DNA from: Steromphala cineraria
Taxonomy: Eukaryota; Mollusca; Gastropoda; Trochida; Trochidae
Direction: 5' to 3'
Length of the DNA: 64,000 nt
Assembly: GCA_916613615.1 (NCBI GenBank)
Contig: OU744726.1
Span: 54,700,987 to 54,764,986 of the forward strand
Positions 12,689 through 25,581 of the stretch are shown here, piece by piece. The translations under genes and the position numbers were made by a program. The stretch's first letter is position 1; each line of letters starts with the position of its first letter. The notes beneath the pieces were generated by a model. The model made no database searches. It had not been told where the DNA came from and saw nothing but the letters and a program-made list of their open reading frames with translations.

Positions 12689-14765
12689 GGAATATGATTA
12701 ATTCAAGAAAGTACATTTTCTTGTAAAGAGCGTGATAAGTTTCTTAAATATGCATATTTCTAAACCAGTCTTTCACCAAATGTACACATCAGGGTGCTCT
12801 ATCGTTTGGAATAAACAAATTTTCACTCCGAGTAATACTTTTGGCTACAGATTCGAACGTAAAGACGTGTATGTGGTCAATTTTGAGCAAATTCTCGGAA
12901 TATGATTAATTCAAGAAAGTACATTTTCTTGAAATGAGCGTGATAAGTTTCTTAAAAATGCATATTTCTAAACAAGACTTTCACAAAATGTACACATCAG
13001 GGTGCTCTATCGTTTGGAATAAACAAATTTTCACTCCGAGTAATTGATTTAGCTACAGATTCGAACGTATAGACGTGTATGTGGTCAATTTTGAGCAAAT
13101 TCTCGGAATATGATTAATTCAAGAAAGTACATTTTCTTGTAAAGAGCGTGATAAGTTTCTTAAATATGCATATTTCTAAACCAGTCTTTCACCAAATGTA
13201 CACATCAGGGTGCTCTATCGTTTGGAATAAACAAATTTTCACTCCGAGTAATACTTTTGGCTACAGATTCGAACGTAAAGACGTGTATGTGGTCAATTTT
13301 GAGCAAATTCTCGGAATATGATTAATTCAAGAAAGTACATTTTCTTGAAATGAGCGTGATAAGTTTCTTAAAAATGCATATTTCTGAACCAGACTTTCAC
13401 CAAATGTACAAATCAGGGTGCTCTATCATTTGGAATAAATACATTTTCACTCCGAGTAATAGTTTTAGCTACAGATTCGAACGTATAGACGTGTATGTGG
13501 TCAATTTTGAGCAAATTCTCGGAATATGATTAATTCAAGAAAGTACATTTTCTTGAAATGAGCGTGATAAGTTTCTTAAATATGCATATTTCTAAACAAG
13601 ACTTTCACCAAATGTACACATCAGGGTGCTCTATCGTTTGGAATAAACAAATTTTCACTCGGAGTAATAGATTTAGCAACAGATTCGAACGTATAGACGT
13701 GTATGTGGTCAATTTTGAGCAAATTCTCGGAATATGATTAATTCAAGAAAGTACATTTTCTTGTAAAGAGCGTGATAAGTTTCTTAAATATGCATATTTC
13801 TAAACCAGTCTTTCACCAAATGTACACATCAGGGTGCTCTATCGTTTGGAATAAACAAATTTTCACTCCGAGTAATACTTTTGGCTACAGATTCGAACGT
13901 AAAGACGTGTATGTGGTCAATTTTGAGCAAATTCTCGGAATATGATTAATTCAAGAAAGTACATTTTCTTGAATTGAGCGTGATAAGTTTCTTAAAAATG
14001 CATATTTCTAAACAAGACTTTCACAAAATGTACACATCAGGGTGCTCTATCGTTTGGAATAAACAAATTTTCACTCCGAGTAATAGATTTAGCTACAGAT
14101 TCGAACGTATAGACGTGTATGTGGTCAATTTTGAGCAAATTCTCGGAATATGATTAATTCAAGAAAGTACATTTTCTTGTAAAGAGCGTGATAAGTTTCT
14201 TAAATATGCATATTTCTAAACCAGTCTTTCACCAAATGTACACATCAGGGTGCTCTATCGTTTGGAATAAACAAATTTTCACTCCGAGTAATACTTGCTA
14301 CAGATTCGAACGTAAAGACGTGTATGTGGTCAATTTTGAGCAAATTCTCGGAATATGATTAATTAAAGAAAGTACATTTTCTTGAAATGAGCGTGATAAG
14401 TTTCTTAAAAATGCATATTTCTGAACCAGACTTTCACCAAATGTACAAATCAGGGTGCTCTATCATTTGGAATAAATACATTTTCACTCCGAGTAATAGT
14501 TTTAGCTACAGATTCGAACGTATAGACGTGTATGTGGTCAATTTTGAGCAAATTCTCGGAATATGATTAATTCAAGAAAGTTCATTTTCTTGAAATGAGC
14601 GTGATAAGTTTCTTAAATATGCATATTTCTAAACAAGACTTTCACCAAATGTACACATCAGGGTGCTCTATCGTTTGGAATAAACAAATTTTCACTCGGA
14701 GTAATAGATTTAGCAACAGATTCGAGCGTATAGACGTGTATGTGGTCAATTTTGAGCAAATTCTC
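12689..14765. repeat. Five-monomer higher-order repeat, A-B-A-E-F/C, two copies
   Basis: Units start at 12689 and 13729. The fifth monomer is a mosaic with a class F left half and a class C right half (CTCGGAG, AGCAAC). The A monomer of the second copy (14145) carries a 3-base deletion, AATACTTGCTAC, making it 205 bases and the copy 1037 bases. Confidence 0.8.
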
Positions 14766-17053
14766 GGAATATAATTAATTCAAGAAAGAACATTGTCTTG
14801 TAACGAGCGTGATAAGTTTCTTAAATATGCATATTTTTAAACCAGACTTTCACCAAATGTACACATCAGGGTGCACTATCGTTTGGAATAAACAGATTTT
14901 CACTCCGAGTAATAGTTTTAGCTGCAGATTCGAACGTATAGACGTGTATGTGGTCAATTTTGAGCAAATTCTCGGAATATGATTAATTCAAGAAAGTACA
15001 TTTTCTTGTAAAGAGCGTGATAAGTTTCTTAAATATGCATATTTCTAAACCAGTCTTTCACCAAATGTACACATCAGGGTGCTCTATCGTTTGGAATAAA
15101 CAAATTTTCACTCCGAGTAATACTTTTGGCTACAGATTCGAACGTAAAGACGTGTATGTGGTCAATTTTGAGCAAATTCTCGGAATATGATTAATTCAAG
15201 AAAGTACATTTTCTTGAAATGAGCGTGATAAGTTTCTTAAAAATGCATATTTCTAAACAAGACTTTCACCAAATGTACAAATCAGGGTGCTCTATCATTT
15301 GGAATAAATACATTTTCACTCCGAGTAATAGTTTTAGCTACAGATTCGAACGTATAGACGTGTATGTGGTCAATTTTGAGCAAATTCTCGGAATATGATT
15401 AATTCAAGAAAGTACATTTTCTTGAAATGAGCGTGATAAGTTTCTTAAATATGCATATTTCTAAACAAGACTTTCACCAAATGTACACATCAGGGTGCTC
15501 TATCGTTTGGAATAAACAAATTTTCACTCGGAGTAATAGATTTAGCAACAGATTCGAACGTATAGACGTGTATGTGGTCAATTTTGAGCAAATTCTCGGA
15601 ATATGATTAATTCAAGAAAGTACATTTTCTTGTAAAGAGCGTGATAAGTTTCTTAAATATGCATATTTCTAAACCAGTCTTTCACCAAATGTACACATCA
15701 GGGTGCTCTATCGTTTGGAATAAACAAATTTTCACTCCGAGTAATACTTTTGGCTACAGATTCGAACGTAAAGACGTGTATGTGGTCAATTTTGAGCAAA
15801 TTCTCGGAATATGATTAATTCAAGAAAGTACATTTTCTTGAAATGAGCGTGATAAGTTTCTTAAATATGCATATTTCTAAACCAGTCTTTCACCAAATGT
15901 ACACATCAGGGTGCTCTATCGTTTGGAATAAACAAATTTTCACTCGGAGTAATAGATTTAGCAAGAGATTCGAACGTATAGACGTGTATGTGGTCAATTT
16001 TGGGCAAATTCTCGGAATATGATTAATTCAAGAAAGTACATTTTCTTGTAAAGAGCGTGATAAGTTTCTTAAATATGCATATTTCTAAACCAGTCTTTCA
16101 CCAAATGTACACATCAGGGTGCTCTATCGTTTGGAATAAACAAATTTTCACTCCGAGTAATACTTTTGGCTACAGATTCGAACGTAAAGACGTGTATGTG
16201 GTCAATTTTGAGCAAATTCTCGGAATATGATTAATTCAAGAAAGTACATTTTCTTGAAATGAGCGTGATAAGTTTCTTAAAAATGCATATTTCTGAACCA
16301 GACTTTCACCAAATGTACAAATCAGGGTGCTCTATCATTTGAAATAAACAAATTTTCACTCCGAGTAATAGTTTTAGCTACAGATTCGAACGTATAGACG
16401 TGTATGTGGTCAATTTTGAGCAAATTCTCGGAATATGATTAATTCAAGAAAGTACATTTTCTTGTAAAGAGCGTGATAAGTTTCTTAAATATGCATATTT
16501 CTAAACCAGTCTTTCACCAAATGTACACATCAGGGTGCTCTATCGTTTGGAATAAACAAATTTTCACTCCGAGTAATACTTTTGGCTACAGATTCGAACG
16601 TAAAGACGTGTATGTGGTCAATTTTGAGCAAATTCTCGGAATATGATTAATTCAAGAAAGTACATTATCTTGAAATGAGCGTGATAAGTTTCTTAAAAAT
16701 GCATATTTCTGAACCAGACTTTCACCAAATGTACAAATCAGGGTGCTCTATCATTTGGAATAAACAAATTTTCACTCCGAGTAATAGTTTTAGCTACAGA
16801 TTCGAACGTATAGACGTGTATGTGGTCAATTTTGAGCAAATTCTCGGAATATGATTAATTCAAGAAAGTACATTTTCTTGAAATGAGCGTGATAAGTTTC
16901 TTAAATATGCATATTTCTAAACAAGACTTTCACCAAATGTACACATCAGGTTGCTCTATCGTTTGGAATAAACAAATTTTCACTCGGAGTAATAGATTTA
17001 GCAACAGATTCGAGCGTATAGACGTGTATGTGGTCAATTTTGAGCAAATTCTC
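14766..17053. repeat. Mixed-order satellite monomers built from A, E and F/C
   Basis: Eleven monomers, read as D A E F/C A F/A/C A E A E F/C. They are rearranged pieces of the flanking five-monomer unit, with B absent. The monomer at 15806 mixes a GAAATG left end, CTAAACCAGTC and a class C right half. Confidence 0.65.
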
Positions 17054-19133
17054 GGAATATGATTAATTCAAGAAAGTACATTTTCTTGTAAAGAGCGTGA
17101 TAAGTTTCTTAAATATGCATATTTCTAAACCAGTCTTTCACCAAATGTACACATCAGGGTGCTCTATCGTTTGGAATAAACAAATTTTCACTCCGAGTAA
17201 TACTTTTGGCTACAGATTCGAACGTAAAGACGTGTATGTGGTCAATTTTGAGCAAATTCTCGGAATATGATTAATTCAAGAAAGTACATTTTCTTGAAAT
17301 GAGCGTGATAAGTTTCTTAAAAATGCATATTTCTAAACAAGACTTTCACAAAATGTACACATCAGGGTGCTCTATCGTTTGGAATAAACAAATTTTCACT
17401 CCGAGTAATAGATTTAGCTACAGATTCGAACGTATAGACGTGTATGTGGTCAATTTTGAGCAAATTCTCGGAATATGATTAATTCAAGAAAGTACATTTT
17501 CTTGTAAAGAGCGTGATAAGTTTCTTAAATATGCATATTTCTAAACCAGTCTTTCACCAAATGTACACATCAGGGTGCTCTATCGTTTGGAATAAACAAA
17601 TTTTCACTCTGAGTAATACTTTTGGCTACAGATTCGAACGTAAAGACGTGTATGTGGTCAATTTTGAGCAAATTCTCGGAATATGATTAATTCAAGAAAG
17701 TACATTTTCTTGAAATGAGCGTGATAAGTTTCTTAAAAATGCATATTTCTGAACCAGACTTTCACCAAATGTACAAATCAGGGTGCTCTATCATTTGGAA
17801 TAAATACATTTTCACTCCGAGTAATAGTTTTAGCTACAGATTCGAACGTATAGACGTGTATGTGGTCAATTTTGAGCAAATTCTCGGAATATGATTAATT
17901 CAAGAAAGTACATTTTCTTGAAATGAGCGTGATAAGTTTCTTAAATATGCATATTTCTAAACAAGACTTTCATCAAATGTACACATCAGGGTGCTCTATC
18001 GTTTGGAATAAACAAATTTTCACTCGGAGTAATAGATTTAGCAACAGATTCGAACGTATAGACGTGTATGTGGTCAATTTTGAGCAAATTCTCGGAATAT
18101 GATTAATTCAAGAAAGTACATTTTCTTGTAAAGAGCGTGATAAGTTTCTTAAATATGCATATTTCTAAACCAGTCTTTCACCAAATGTACACATCAGGGT
18201 GCTCTATCGTTTGGAATAAACAAATTTTCACTCCGAGTAATACTTTTGGCTACAGATTCGAACGTAAAGACGTGTATGTGGTCAATTTTGAGCAAATTCA
18301 CGGAATATGATTAATTCAAGAAAGTACATTTTCTTGAAATGAGCGTGATAAGTTTCTTAAAAATGCATATTTCTAAACAAGACTTTCACAAAATGTACAC
18401 ATCAGGGTGCTCTATCGTTTGGAATAAACAAATTTTCACTCCGAGTAATAGATTTAGCTACAGATTCGAACGTATAGACGTGTATGTGGTCAATTTTGAG
18501 CAAATTCTCGGAATATGATTAATTCAAGAAAGTACATTTTCTTGTAAAGAGCGTGATAAGTTTCTTAAATATGCATATTTCTAAACCAGTCTTTCACCAA
18601 ATGTACACATCAGGGTGCTCTATCGTTTGGAATAAACAAATTTTCACTCCGAGTAATACTTTTGGCTACAGATTCGAACGTAAAGACGTGTATGTGGTCA
18701 ATTTTGAGCAAATTCTCGGAATATGATTAATTCAAGAAAGTACATTTTCTTGAAATGAGCGTGATAAGTTTCTTAAAAATGCATATTTCTGAACCAGACT
18801 TTCACCAAATGTACAAATCAGGGTGCTCTATCATTTGGAATAAATACATTTTCACTCCGAGTAATAGTTTTAGCTACAGATTCGAACGTATAGACGTGTA
18901 TGTGGTCAATTTTGAGCAAATTCTCGGAATATGATTAATTCAAGAAAGTACATTTTCTTGAAATGAGCGTGATAAGTTTCTTAAATATGCATATTTCTAA
19001 ACAAGACTTTCACCAAATGTACACATCAGGGTGCTCTATCGTTTGGAATAAACAAATTTTCACTCGGAGTAATAGATTTAGCAACAGATTCGAGCGTATA
19101 GACGTGTATGTGGTCAATTTTGAGCAAATTCTC
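17054..19133. repeat. Five-monomer higher-order repeat, A-B-A-E-F/C, second tract
   Basis: Two further 1040-bp units start at 17054 and 18094, with the same class order as the tract at 12689. They are close to identical by eye, with a few private bases such as TTCATCAAATG near 17970 and CAAATTCACGG near 18296. Confidence 0.8.
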
Positions 19134-20797
19134 GGAATATAATTAATTCAAGAAAGAACATTGTCTTGTAACGAGCGTGATAAGTTTCTTAAAAATGCAT
19201 ATTTCTAAACAAGACTTTCACAAAATGTACACACCAGGGTGCTCTATCGTTTGGAATAAACAAATTTTCACTCCGAGTAATAGATTTAGCTACAGATTCG
19301 AACGTATAGACGTGTATGTGGTCAATTTTGAGCAAATTCTCGGAATATGATTAATTCAAGAAAGTACATTTTCTTGAAATGAGCGTTATAAGTTTCTTAA
19401 AAATGCATATTTCTGAACCAGACTTTCACCAAATGTACAAATCAGGGTGCTCTATCATTTGGAATAAATAAATTTTCACTCCGAGTAATAGTTTTAGCTG
19501 CAGATTCGAACGTATAGACGTGTATGTGGTCAATTTTGAGCAAATTCTCGGAATATGATTAATTCAAGAAAGTAAATTTTCTTGAAATGAGCGTGATAAG
19601 TTTCTTAAATATGCATATTTCTAAACAAGACTTTCACCAAATGTACACATCAGGGTGCTCTATCGTTTGGAATAAACAAATTTTCACTCGGAGTAATAGA
19701 TTTAGCAACAGATTCGAACGTATAGACGTGTATGTGGTCAATTTTGAGCAAATTCTCGGAATATAATTAATTCAAGAAAGAACATTGTCTTGTAACGAGC
19801 GTGATAAGTTTCTTAAATATGCATATTTCTAAACCAGACTTTCACCAAATGTACACATCAGGGTGCACTATCGTTTGGAATAAACAAATTTTCACTCCGA
19901 GTAATAGTTTTAGCTACAGATTCGAACGTAAAGACGTGTATGTGGTCAATTTTGAGCAAATTCTCGGAATATGATTAATTCAAGAAAGTACATTTTCTTG
20001 AAATGAGCGTGATAAGTTTCTTAAAAATGCATATTTCTGAACCAGACTTTCACCAAATGTACAAATCAGGGTGCTCTATCATTTGGAATAAATACATTTT
20101 CACTCCGAGTAATAGTTTTAGCTACAGATTCGAACGTATAGACGTGTATGTGGTCAATTTTGAGCAAATTCTCGGAATATGATTAATTCAAGAAAGTACA
20201 TTTTCTTGTAAAGAGCGTGATAAGTTTCTTAAATATGCATATTTCTAAACCAGTCTTTCACCAAATGTACACATCAGGGTGCTCTATCGTTTGGAATAAA
20301 CAAATTTTCACTCCGAGTAATACTTTTTGCTACAGATTCGAACGTAAAGACGTGTATGTGGTCAATTTTGAGCAAATTCTCGGAATATGATTAATTCAAG
20401 AAAGTACATTTTCTTGAAATGAGCGTGATAAGTTTCTTAAAAATGCATATTTCTAAACAAGACTTTCACAAAATGTACACATCAGGGTGCTCTATCGTTT
20501 GGAATAAACAAATTTTCACTCCGAGTAATAGATTTAGCTACAGATTCGAACGTATAGACGTGTATGTGGTCAATTTTGAGCAAATTCTCGGAATATGATT
20601 AATTCAAGAAAGTACATTTTCTTGTAAAGAGCGTGATAAGTTTCTTAAATATGCATATTTCTAAACCAGTCTTTCACCAAATGTACACATCAGGGTGCTC
20701 TATCGTTTGGAATAAACAAATTTTCACTCCGAGTAATACTTTTGGCTACAGATTCGAACGTAAAGACGTGTATGTGGTCAATTTTGAGCAAATTCTC

Positions 20798-21005
20798 GGA
20801 ATATGATTAATTCAAGAAAGTACATTTTCTTGAAATGAGCGTGATAAGTTTCTTAAAAATGCATATTTCTGAACCAGACTTTCACCAAATGTACAAATCA
20901 GGGTGCTCTATCATTTGGAATAAATAAATTTTCACTCCGAGTAATAGTTTTAGCTACAGATTCGAACGTATAGACGTGTATGTGGTCAATTTTGAGCAAA
21001 TTCTC
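20798..21005 (+). repeat. Satellite monomer class E (exemplar)
   Basis: Class E is marked by TTGAAATGAGCG, TTAAAAATGCAT, CTGAACCAGAC, GTACAAATCAGG, ATCATTTGG (a lost CpG compared with ATCGTTTGG), GGAATAAATAAATTTTC or AATACATTTTC, and AGTTTTAGCTAC. It is mostly followed by F or an F/C mosaic. Confidence 0.85.
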
Positions 21006-21213
21006 GGAATATGATTAATTCAAGAAAGTACATTTTCTTGAAATGAGCGTGATAAGTTTCTTAAATATGCATATTTCTAAACAAGACTTTCACCAAATGT
21101 ACACATCAGGGTGCTCTATCGTTTGGAATAAACAAATTTTCACTCCGAGTAATAGATTTAGCTACAGATTCGAACGTATAGACGTGTATGTGGTCAATTT
21201 TGAGCAAATTCTC
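21006..21213 (+). repeat. Satellite monomer class F (exemplar)
   Basis: Class F is marked by TTGAAATGAGCG, TTAAATATGCAT, CTAAACAAGAC, TTTCACCAAATG, CTCCGAG and AGATTTAGCTAC. It is the hub of most higher-order units, usually preceded by E or G and followed by C or H. A subclass F' with ATTGCTAAACAATAC occurs at 39102, 41806 and 44510, spaced exactly 2704 bases apart. Confidence 0.85.
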
Positions 21214-21421
21214 GGAATATGATTAATTCAAGAAAGTACATTTTCTTGTAAAGAGCGTGATAAGTTTCTTAAATATGCATATTTCTAAACCAGACTTTCA
21301 CCAAATGTACACATCAGGGTGCACTATCGTTTGGAATAAACAAATTTTCACTCCGAGTAATAGTTTTAGCTACAGATTCGAACGTATAGACGTGTATGTG
21401 GTCAATTTTGAGCAAATTCTC
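21214..21421 (+). repeat. Satellite monomer class H (exemplar)
   Basis: Class H combines a class-A-like left end (GTACATTTTCTTGTAAAG) with CTAAACCAGAC, TGCACTATCG and AGTTTTAGCTAC. In all eight clear copies it lies between F and A. It could be an old A/D recombinant, because its right half matches class D. Confidence 0.75.
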
Positions 21422-22461
21422 GGAATATGATTAATTCAAGAAAGTACATTTTCTTGTAAAGAGCGTGATAAGTTTCTTAAATATGCATATTTCTAAACCA
21501 GTCTTTCACCAAATGTACACATCAGGGTGCTCTATCGTTTGGAATAAACAAATTTTCACTCCGAGTAATACTTTTGGCTACAGATTCGAACGTAAAGACG
21601 TGTATGTGGTCAATTTTGAGCAAATTCTCGGAATATGATTAATTCAAGAAAGTACATTTTCTTGAAATGAGCGTGATAAGTTTCTTAAAAATGCATATTT
21701 CTAAACAAGACTTTCACAAAATGTACACATCAGGGTGCTCTATCGTTTGGAATAAACAAATTTTCACTCCGAGTAATAGATTTAGCAACAGATTCGAACG
21801 TATAGACGTGTATGTGGTCAATTTTGAGCAAATTCTCGGAATATGATTAATTCAAGAAAGTACATTTTCTTGAAATGAGCGTGATAAGTTTCTTAAATAT
21901 GCATATTTCTAAACAAGACTTTCACCAAATGTACACATCAGGACGCTCTATCGTTTGGAATAAACAAATTTTCACTCCGAGTAATAGATTTAGCTACAGA
22001 TTCGAACGTATAGACGTGTATGTGGTCAATTTTGAGCAAATTCTCGGAATATGATTAATTCAAGAAAGTACATTTTCTTGAAATGAGCGTGATAAGTTTC
22101 TTAAATATGCATATTTCTAAACAAGACTTTCACCAAATGTACAAATCAGGGTGCTCTATCATTTGGAATAAATAAATTTTCACTCCGAGTAATAGATTTA
22201 GCTACAGATTCGAACGTATAGACGTGTATGTGGTCAATTTTGAGCAAATTCTCGGAATATGATTAATTCAAGAAAGTACATTTTCTTGTAAAGAGCGTGA
22301 TAAGTTTCTTAAATATGCATATTTCTGAACCAGACTTTCACCAAATGTACACATCAGGGTGCTCTATCGTTTGGAATAAACAAATTTTCACTCGGAGTAA
22401 TAGATTTAGCAACAGATTCGAACGTATAGACGTGTATGTGGTCAATTTTGAGCAAATTCTC

Positions 22462-25400
22462 GGAATATGATTAATTCAAGAAAGTACATTTTCTTGAAAT
22501 GAGCGTGATAAGTTTCTTAAAAATGCATATTTCTAAACAAGACTTTCACAAAATGTACACATCAGGGTGCTCTATCGTTTGGAATAAACAAATTTTCACT
22601 CCGAGTAATAGATTTAGCTACAGATTCGAACGTATAGACGTGTATGTGGTCAATTTTGAGCAAATTATCGGAATATGATTAATTCAAGAAAGTACATTTT
22701 CTTGTAAAGAGCGTGATAAGTTTCTTAAATATGCATATTTCTAAACCAGTCTTTCACCAAATGTACACATCAGGGTGCTCTATCGTTTGGAATAAACAAA
22801 TTTTCACTCCGAGTAATACTTTTGGCTACAGATTCGAACGTCAAGACGTGTATGTGGTCAATTTTGAGCAAATTCTCGGAATATGATTAATTCAAGAAAG
22901 TACATTTTCTTGAAATGAGCGTGATAAGTTTCTTAAAAATGCATATTTCTGAACCAGACTTTCACCAAATGTACAAATCAGGGTGCTCTATCATTTGGAA
23001 TAAATAAATTTTCACTCCGAGTAATAGTTTTAGCTACAGATTCGAACGTATAGACGTGTATGTGGTCAATTTTGAGCAAATTCTCGGAATATGATTAATT
23101 CAAGAAAGTACATTTTCTTGAAATGAGCGTGATAAGTTTCTTAAATATGCATATTTCTAAACCAGACTTTCACCAAATGTACACATCAGGGTGCACTATC
23201 GTTTGGAATAAACAAATTTTCACTCCGAGTAATACTTTTGGCTACAGATTCGAACGTAAAGACGTGTATGTGGTCAATTTTGAGCAAATTCTCGGAATAT
23301 GATTAATTCAAGAAAGTACATTTTCTTGTAAAGAGCGTGATAAGTTTCTTAAATATGCATATTTCTGAACCAGACTTTCACCAAATGTACACATCAGGGT
23401 GCTCTATCGTTTGGAATAAACAAATTTTCACTCCGAGTAATAGATTTAGCAACAGATTCGAACGTATAGACGTGTATGTGGTCAATTTTGAGCAAATTCT
23501 CGGAATATAATTAATTCAAGAAAGAACATTGTCTTGTAACGAGCGTGATAAGTTTCTTAAATATGCATATTTCTGAACCAGACTTTCACCAAATGTACAC
23601 ATCAGGGTGCACTATCGTTTGGAATAAACAAATTTTCACTCCGAGTAATAGTTTTAGCTACAGATTCGAACGTATAGACGTGTATGTGGTCAATTTTGAG
23701 CAAATTCTCGGAATATGATTAATTCAAGAAAGTACGTTTTCTTGAAATGAGCGTGATAAGTTTCTTAAAAATGCATATTTCTAAACCAGACTTTCACCAA
23801 ATGTACAAATCAGGGTGCTCTATCGTTTGGAATAAACAAATTTTCACTCCGAGTAATAGATTTAGCTACAGATTCGAACGTATAGACGTGTATGTGGTCA
23901 ATTTTGAGCAAATTCTCGGAATATGATTAATTCAAGAAAGTACACTTTCTTGTAAAGAGCGTGATAAGTTTCTTAAATATGCATATTTCTAAACCAGTCT
24001 TTCACCAAATGTACACATCAGGGTGCTCTATCGTTTGGAATAAACAAATTTTCACTCCGAGTAATACTTTTGGCTACAGATTCGAACGTAAAGACGTGTA
24101 TGTGGTCAATTTTGAGCAAATTCTCGGAATATGATTAATTCAAGAAAGTACATTTTCTTGAAATGAGCGTGATAAGTTTCTTAAAAATGCATATTTCTGA
24201 ACCAGACTTTCACCAAATGTACAAATCAGGGTGCTCTATCATTTGGAATAAACAAATTTTCACTCGGAGTAATAGATTTAGCAACAGATTCGAACGTATA
24301 GACGTGTATGTGGTCAATTTTGAGCAAATTCTCGGAATATGATTAATTCAAGAAAGTACATTTTCTTGAAATGAGCGTGATAAGTTTCTTAAAAATGCAT
24401 ATTTCTAAACAAGACTTTCACAAAATGTACACATCAGGGTGCTCTATCGTTTGGAATAAACAAATTTTCACTCCGAGTAATAGATTTAGCTACAGATTCG
24501 AACGTATAGACGTGTATGTGGTCAATTTTGAGCAAATTATCGGAATATGATTAATTCAAGAAAGTACATTTTCTTGTAAAGAGCGTGATAAGTTTCTTAA
24601 ATATGCATATTTCTAAACCAGTCTTTCACCAAATGTACACATCAGGGTGCTCTATCGTTTGGAATAAACAAATTTTCACTCCGAGTAATACTTTTGGCTA
24701 CAGATTCGAACGTCAAGACGTGTATGTGGTCAATTTTGAGCAAATTCTCGGAATATGATTAATTCAAGAAAGTACATTTTCTTGAAATGAGCGTGATAAG
24801 TTTCTTAAAAATGCATATTTCTGAACCAGACTTTCACCAAATGTACAAATCAGGGTGCTCTATCATTTGGAATAAATAAATTTTCACTCCGAGTAATAGT
24901 TTTAGCTACAGATTCGAACGTATAGACGTGTATGTGGTCAATTTTGAGCAAATTCTCGGAATATGATTAATTCAAGAAAGTACATTTTCTTGAAATGAGC
25001 GTGATAAGTTTCTTAAATATGCATATTTCTAAACCAGACTTTCACCAAATGTACACATCAGGGTGCACTATCGTTTGGAATAAACAAATTTTCACTCCGA
25101 GTAATACTTTTGGCTACAGATTCGAACGTAAAGACGTGTATGTGGTCAATTTTGAGCAAATTCTCGGAATATGATTAATTCAAGAAAGTACATTTTCTTG
25201 TAAAGAGCGTGATAAGTTTCTTAAATATGCATATTTCTGAACCAGACTTTCACCAAATGTACACATCAGGGTGCTCTATCGTTTGGAATAAACAAATTTT
25301 CACTCCGAGTAATAGATTTAGCAACAGATTCGAACGTATAGACGTGTATGTGGTCAATTTTGAGCAAATTCTCGGAATATAATTAATTCAAGAAAGAACA

Positions 25401-25581
25401 TTGTCTTGTAACGAGCGTGATAAGTTTCTTAAATATGCATATTTCTAAACCAGTCTTTCACCAAATGTACACATCAGGGTGCTCTATCGTTTGGAATAAA
25501 CAAATTTTCACTCCGAGTAATACTTTTGGCTACAGATTCGAACGTAAAGACGTGTATGTGGTCAATTTTGAGCAAATTCTC
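22462..25581. repeat. Nine-monomer higher-order repeat, 1872-bp period
   Basis: The order B A E F/A C D G A E/C at 22462-24333 restarts at 24334 as B A E F/A C D/A. Private markers recur exactly 1872 bases apart: CAAATTATCGG near 22661 and 24533, and GAACGTCAAGACG near 22836 and 24708. The second copy ends in a D/A mosaic at 25374, which marks the break. Confidence 0.85.

Larger units (their letters stand above)
19134..22461. repeat. Mixed-order satellite monomers with mosaics
   Basis: Sixteen monomers, read as D/B E F/C D E A B A E F H A B F F/E C. The monomer at 19134 is a clear mosaic: class D up to GTAACGAGCG, then class B from TTAAAAATG onward. The monomer at 22046 has a class F left half and class E middle (ACAAATCAGG, ATCATTTGG). 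Confidence 0.65.
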
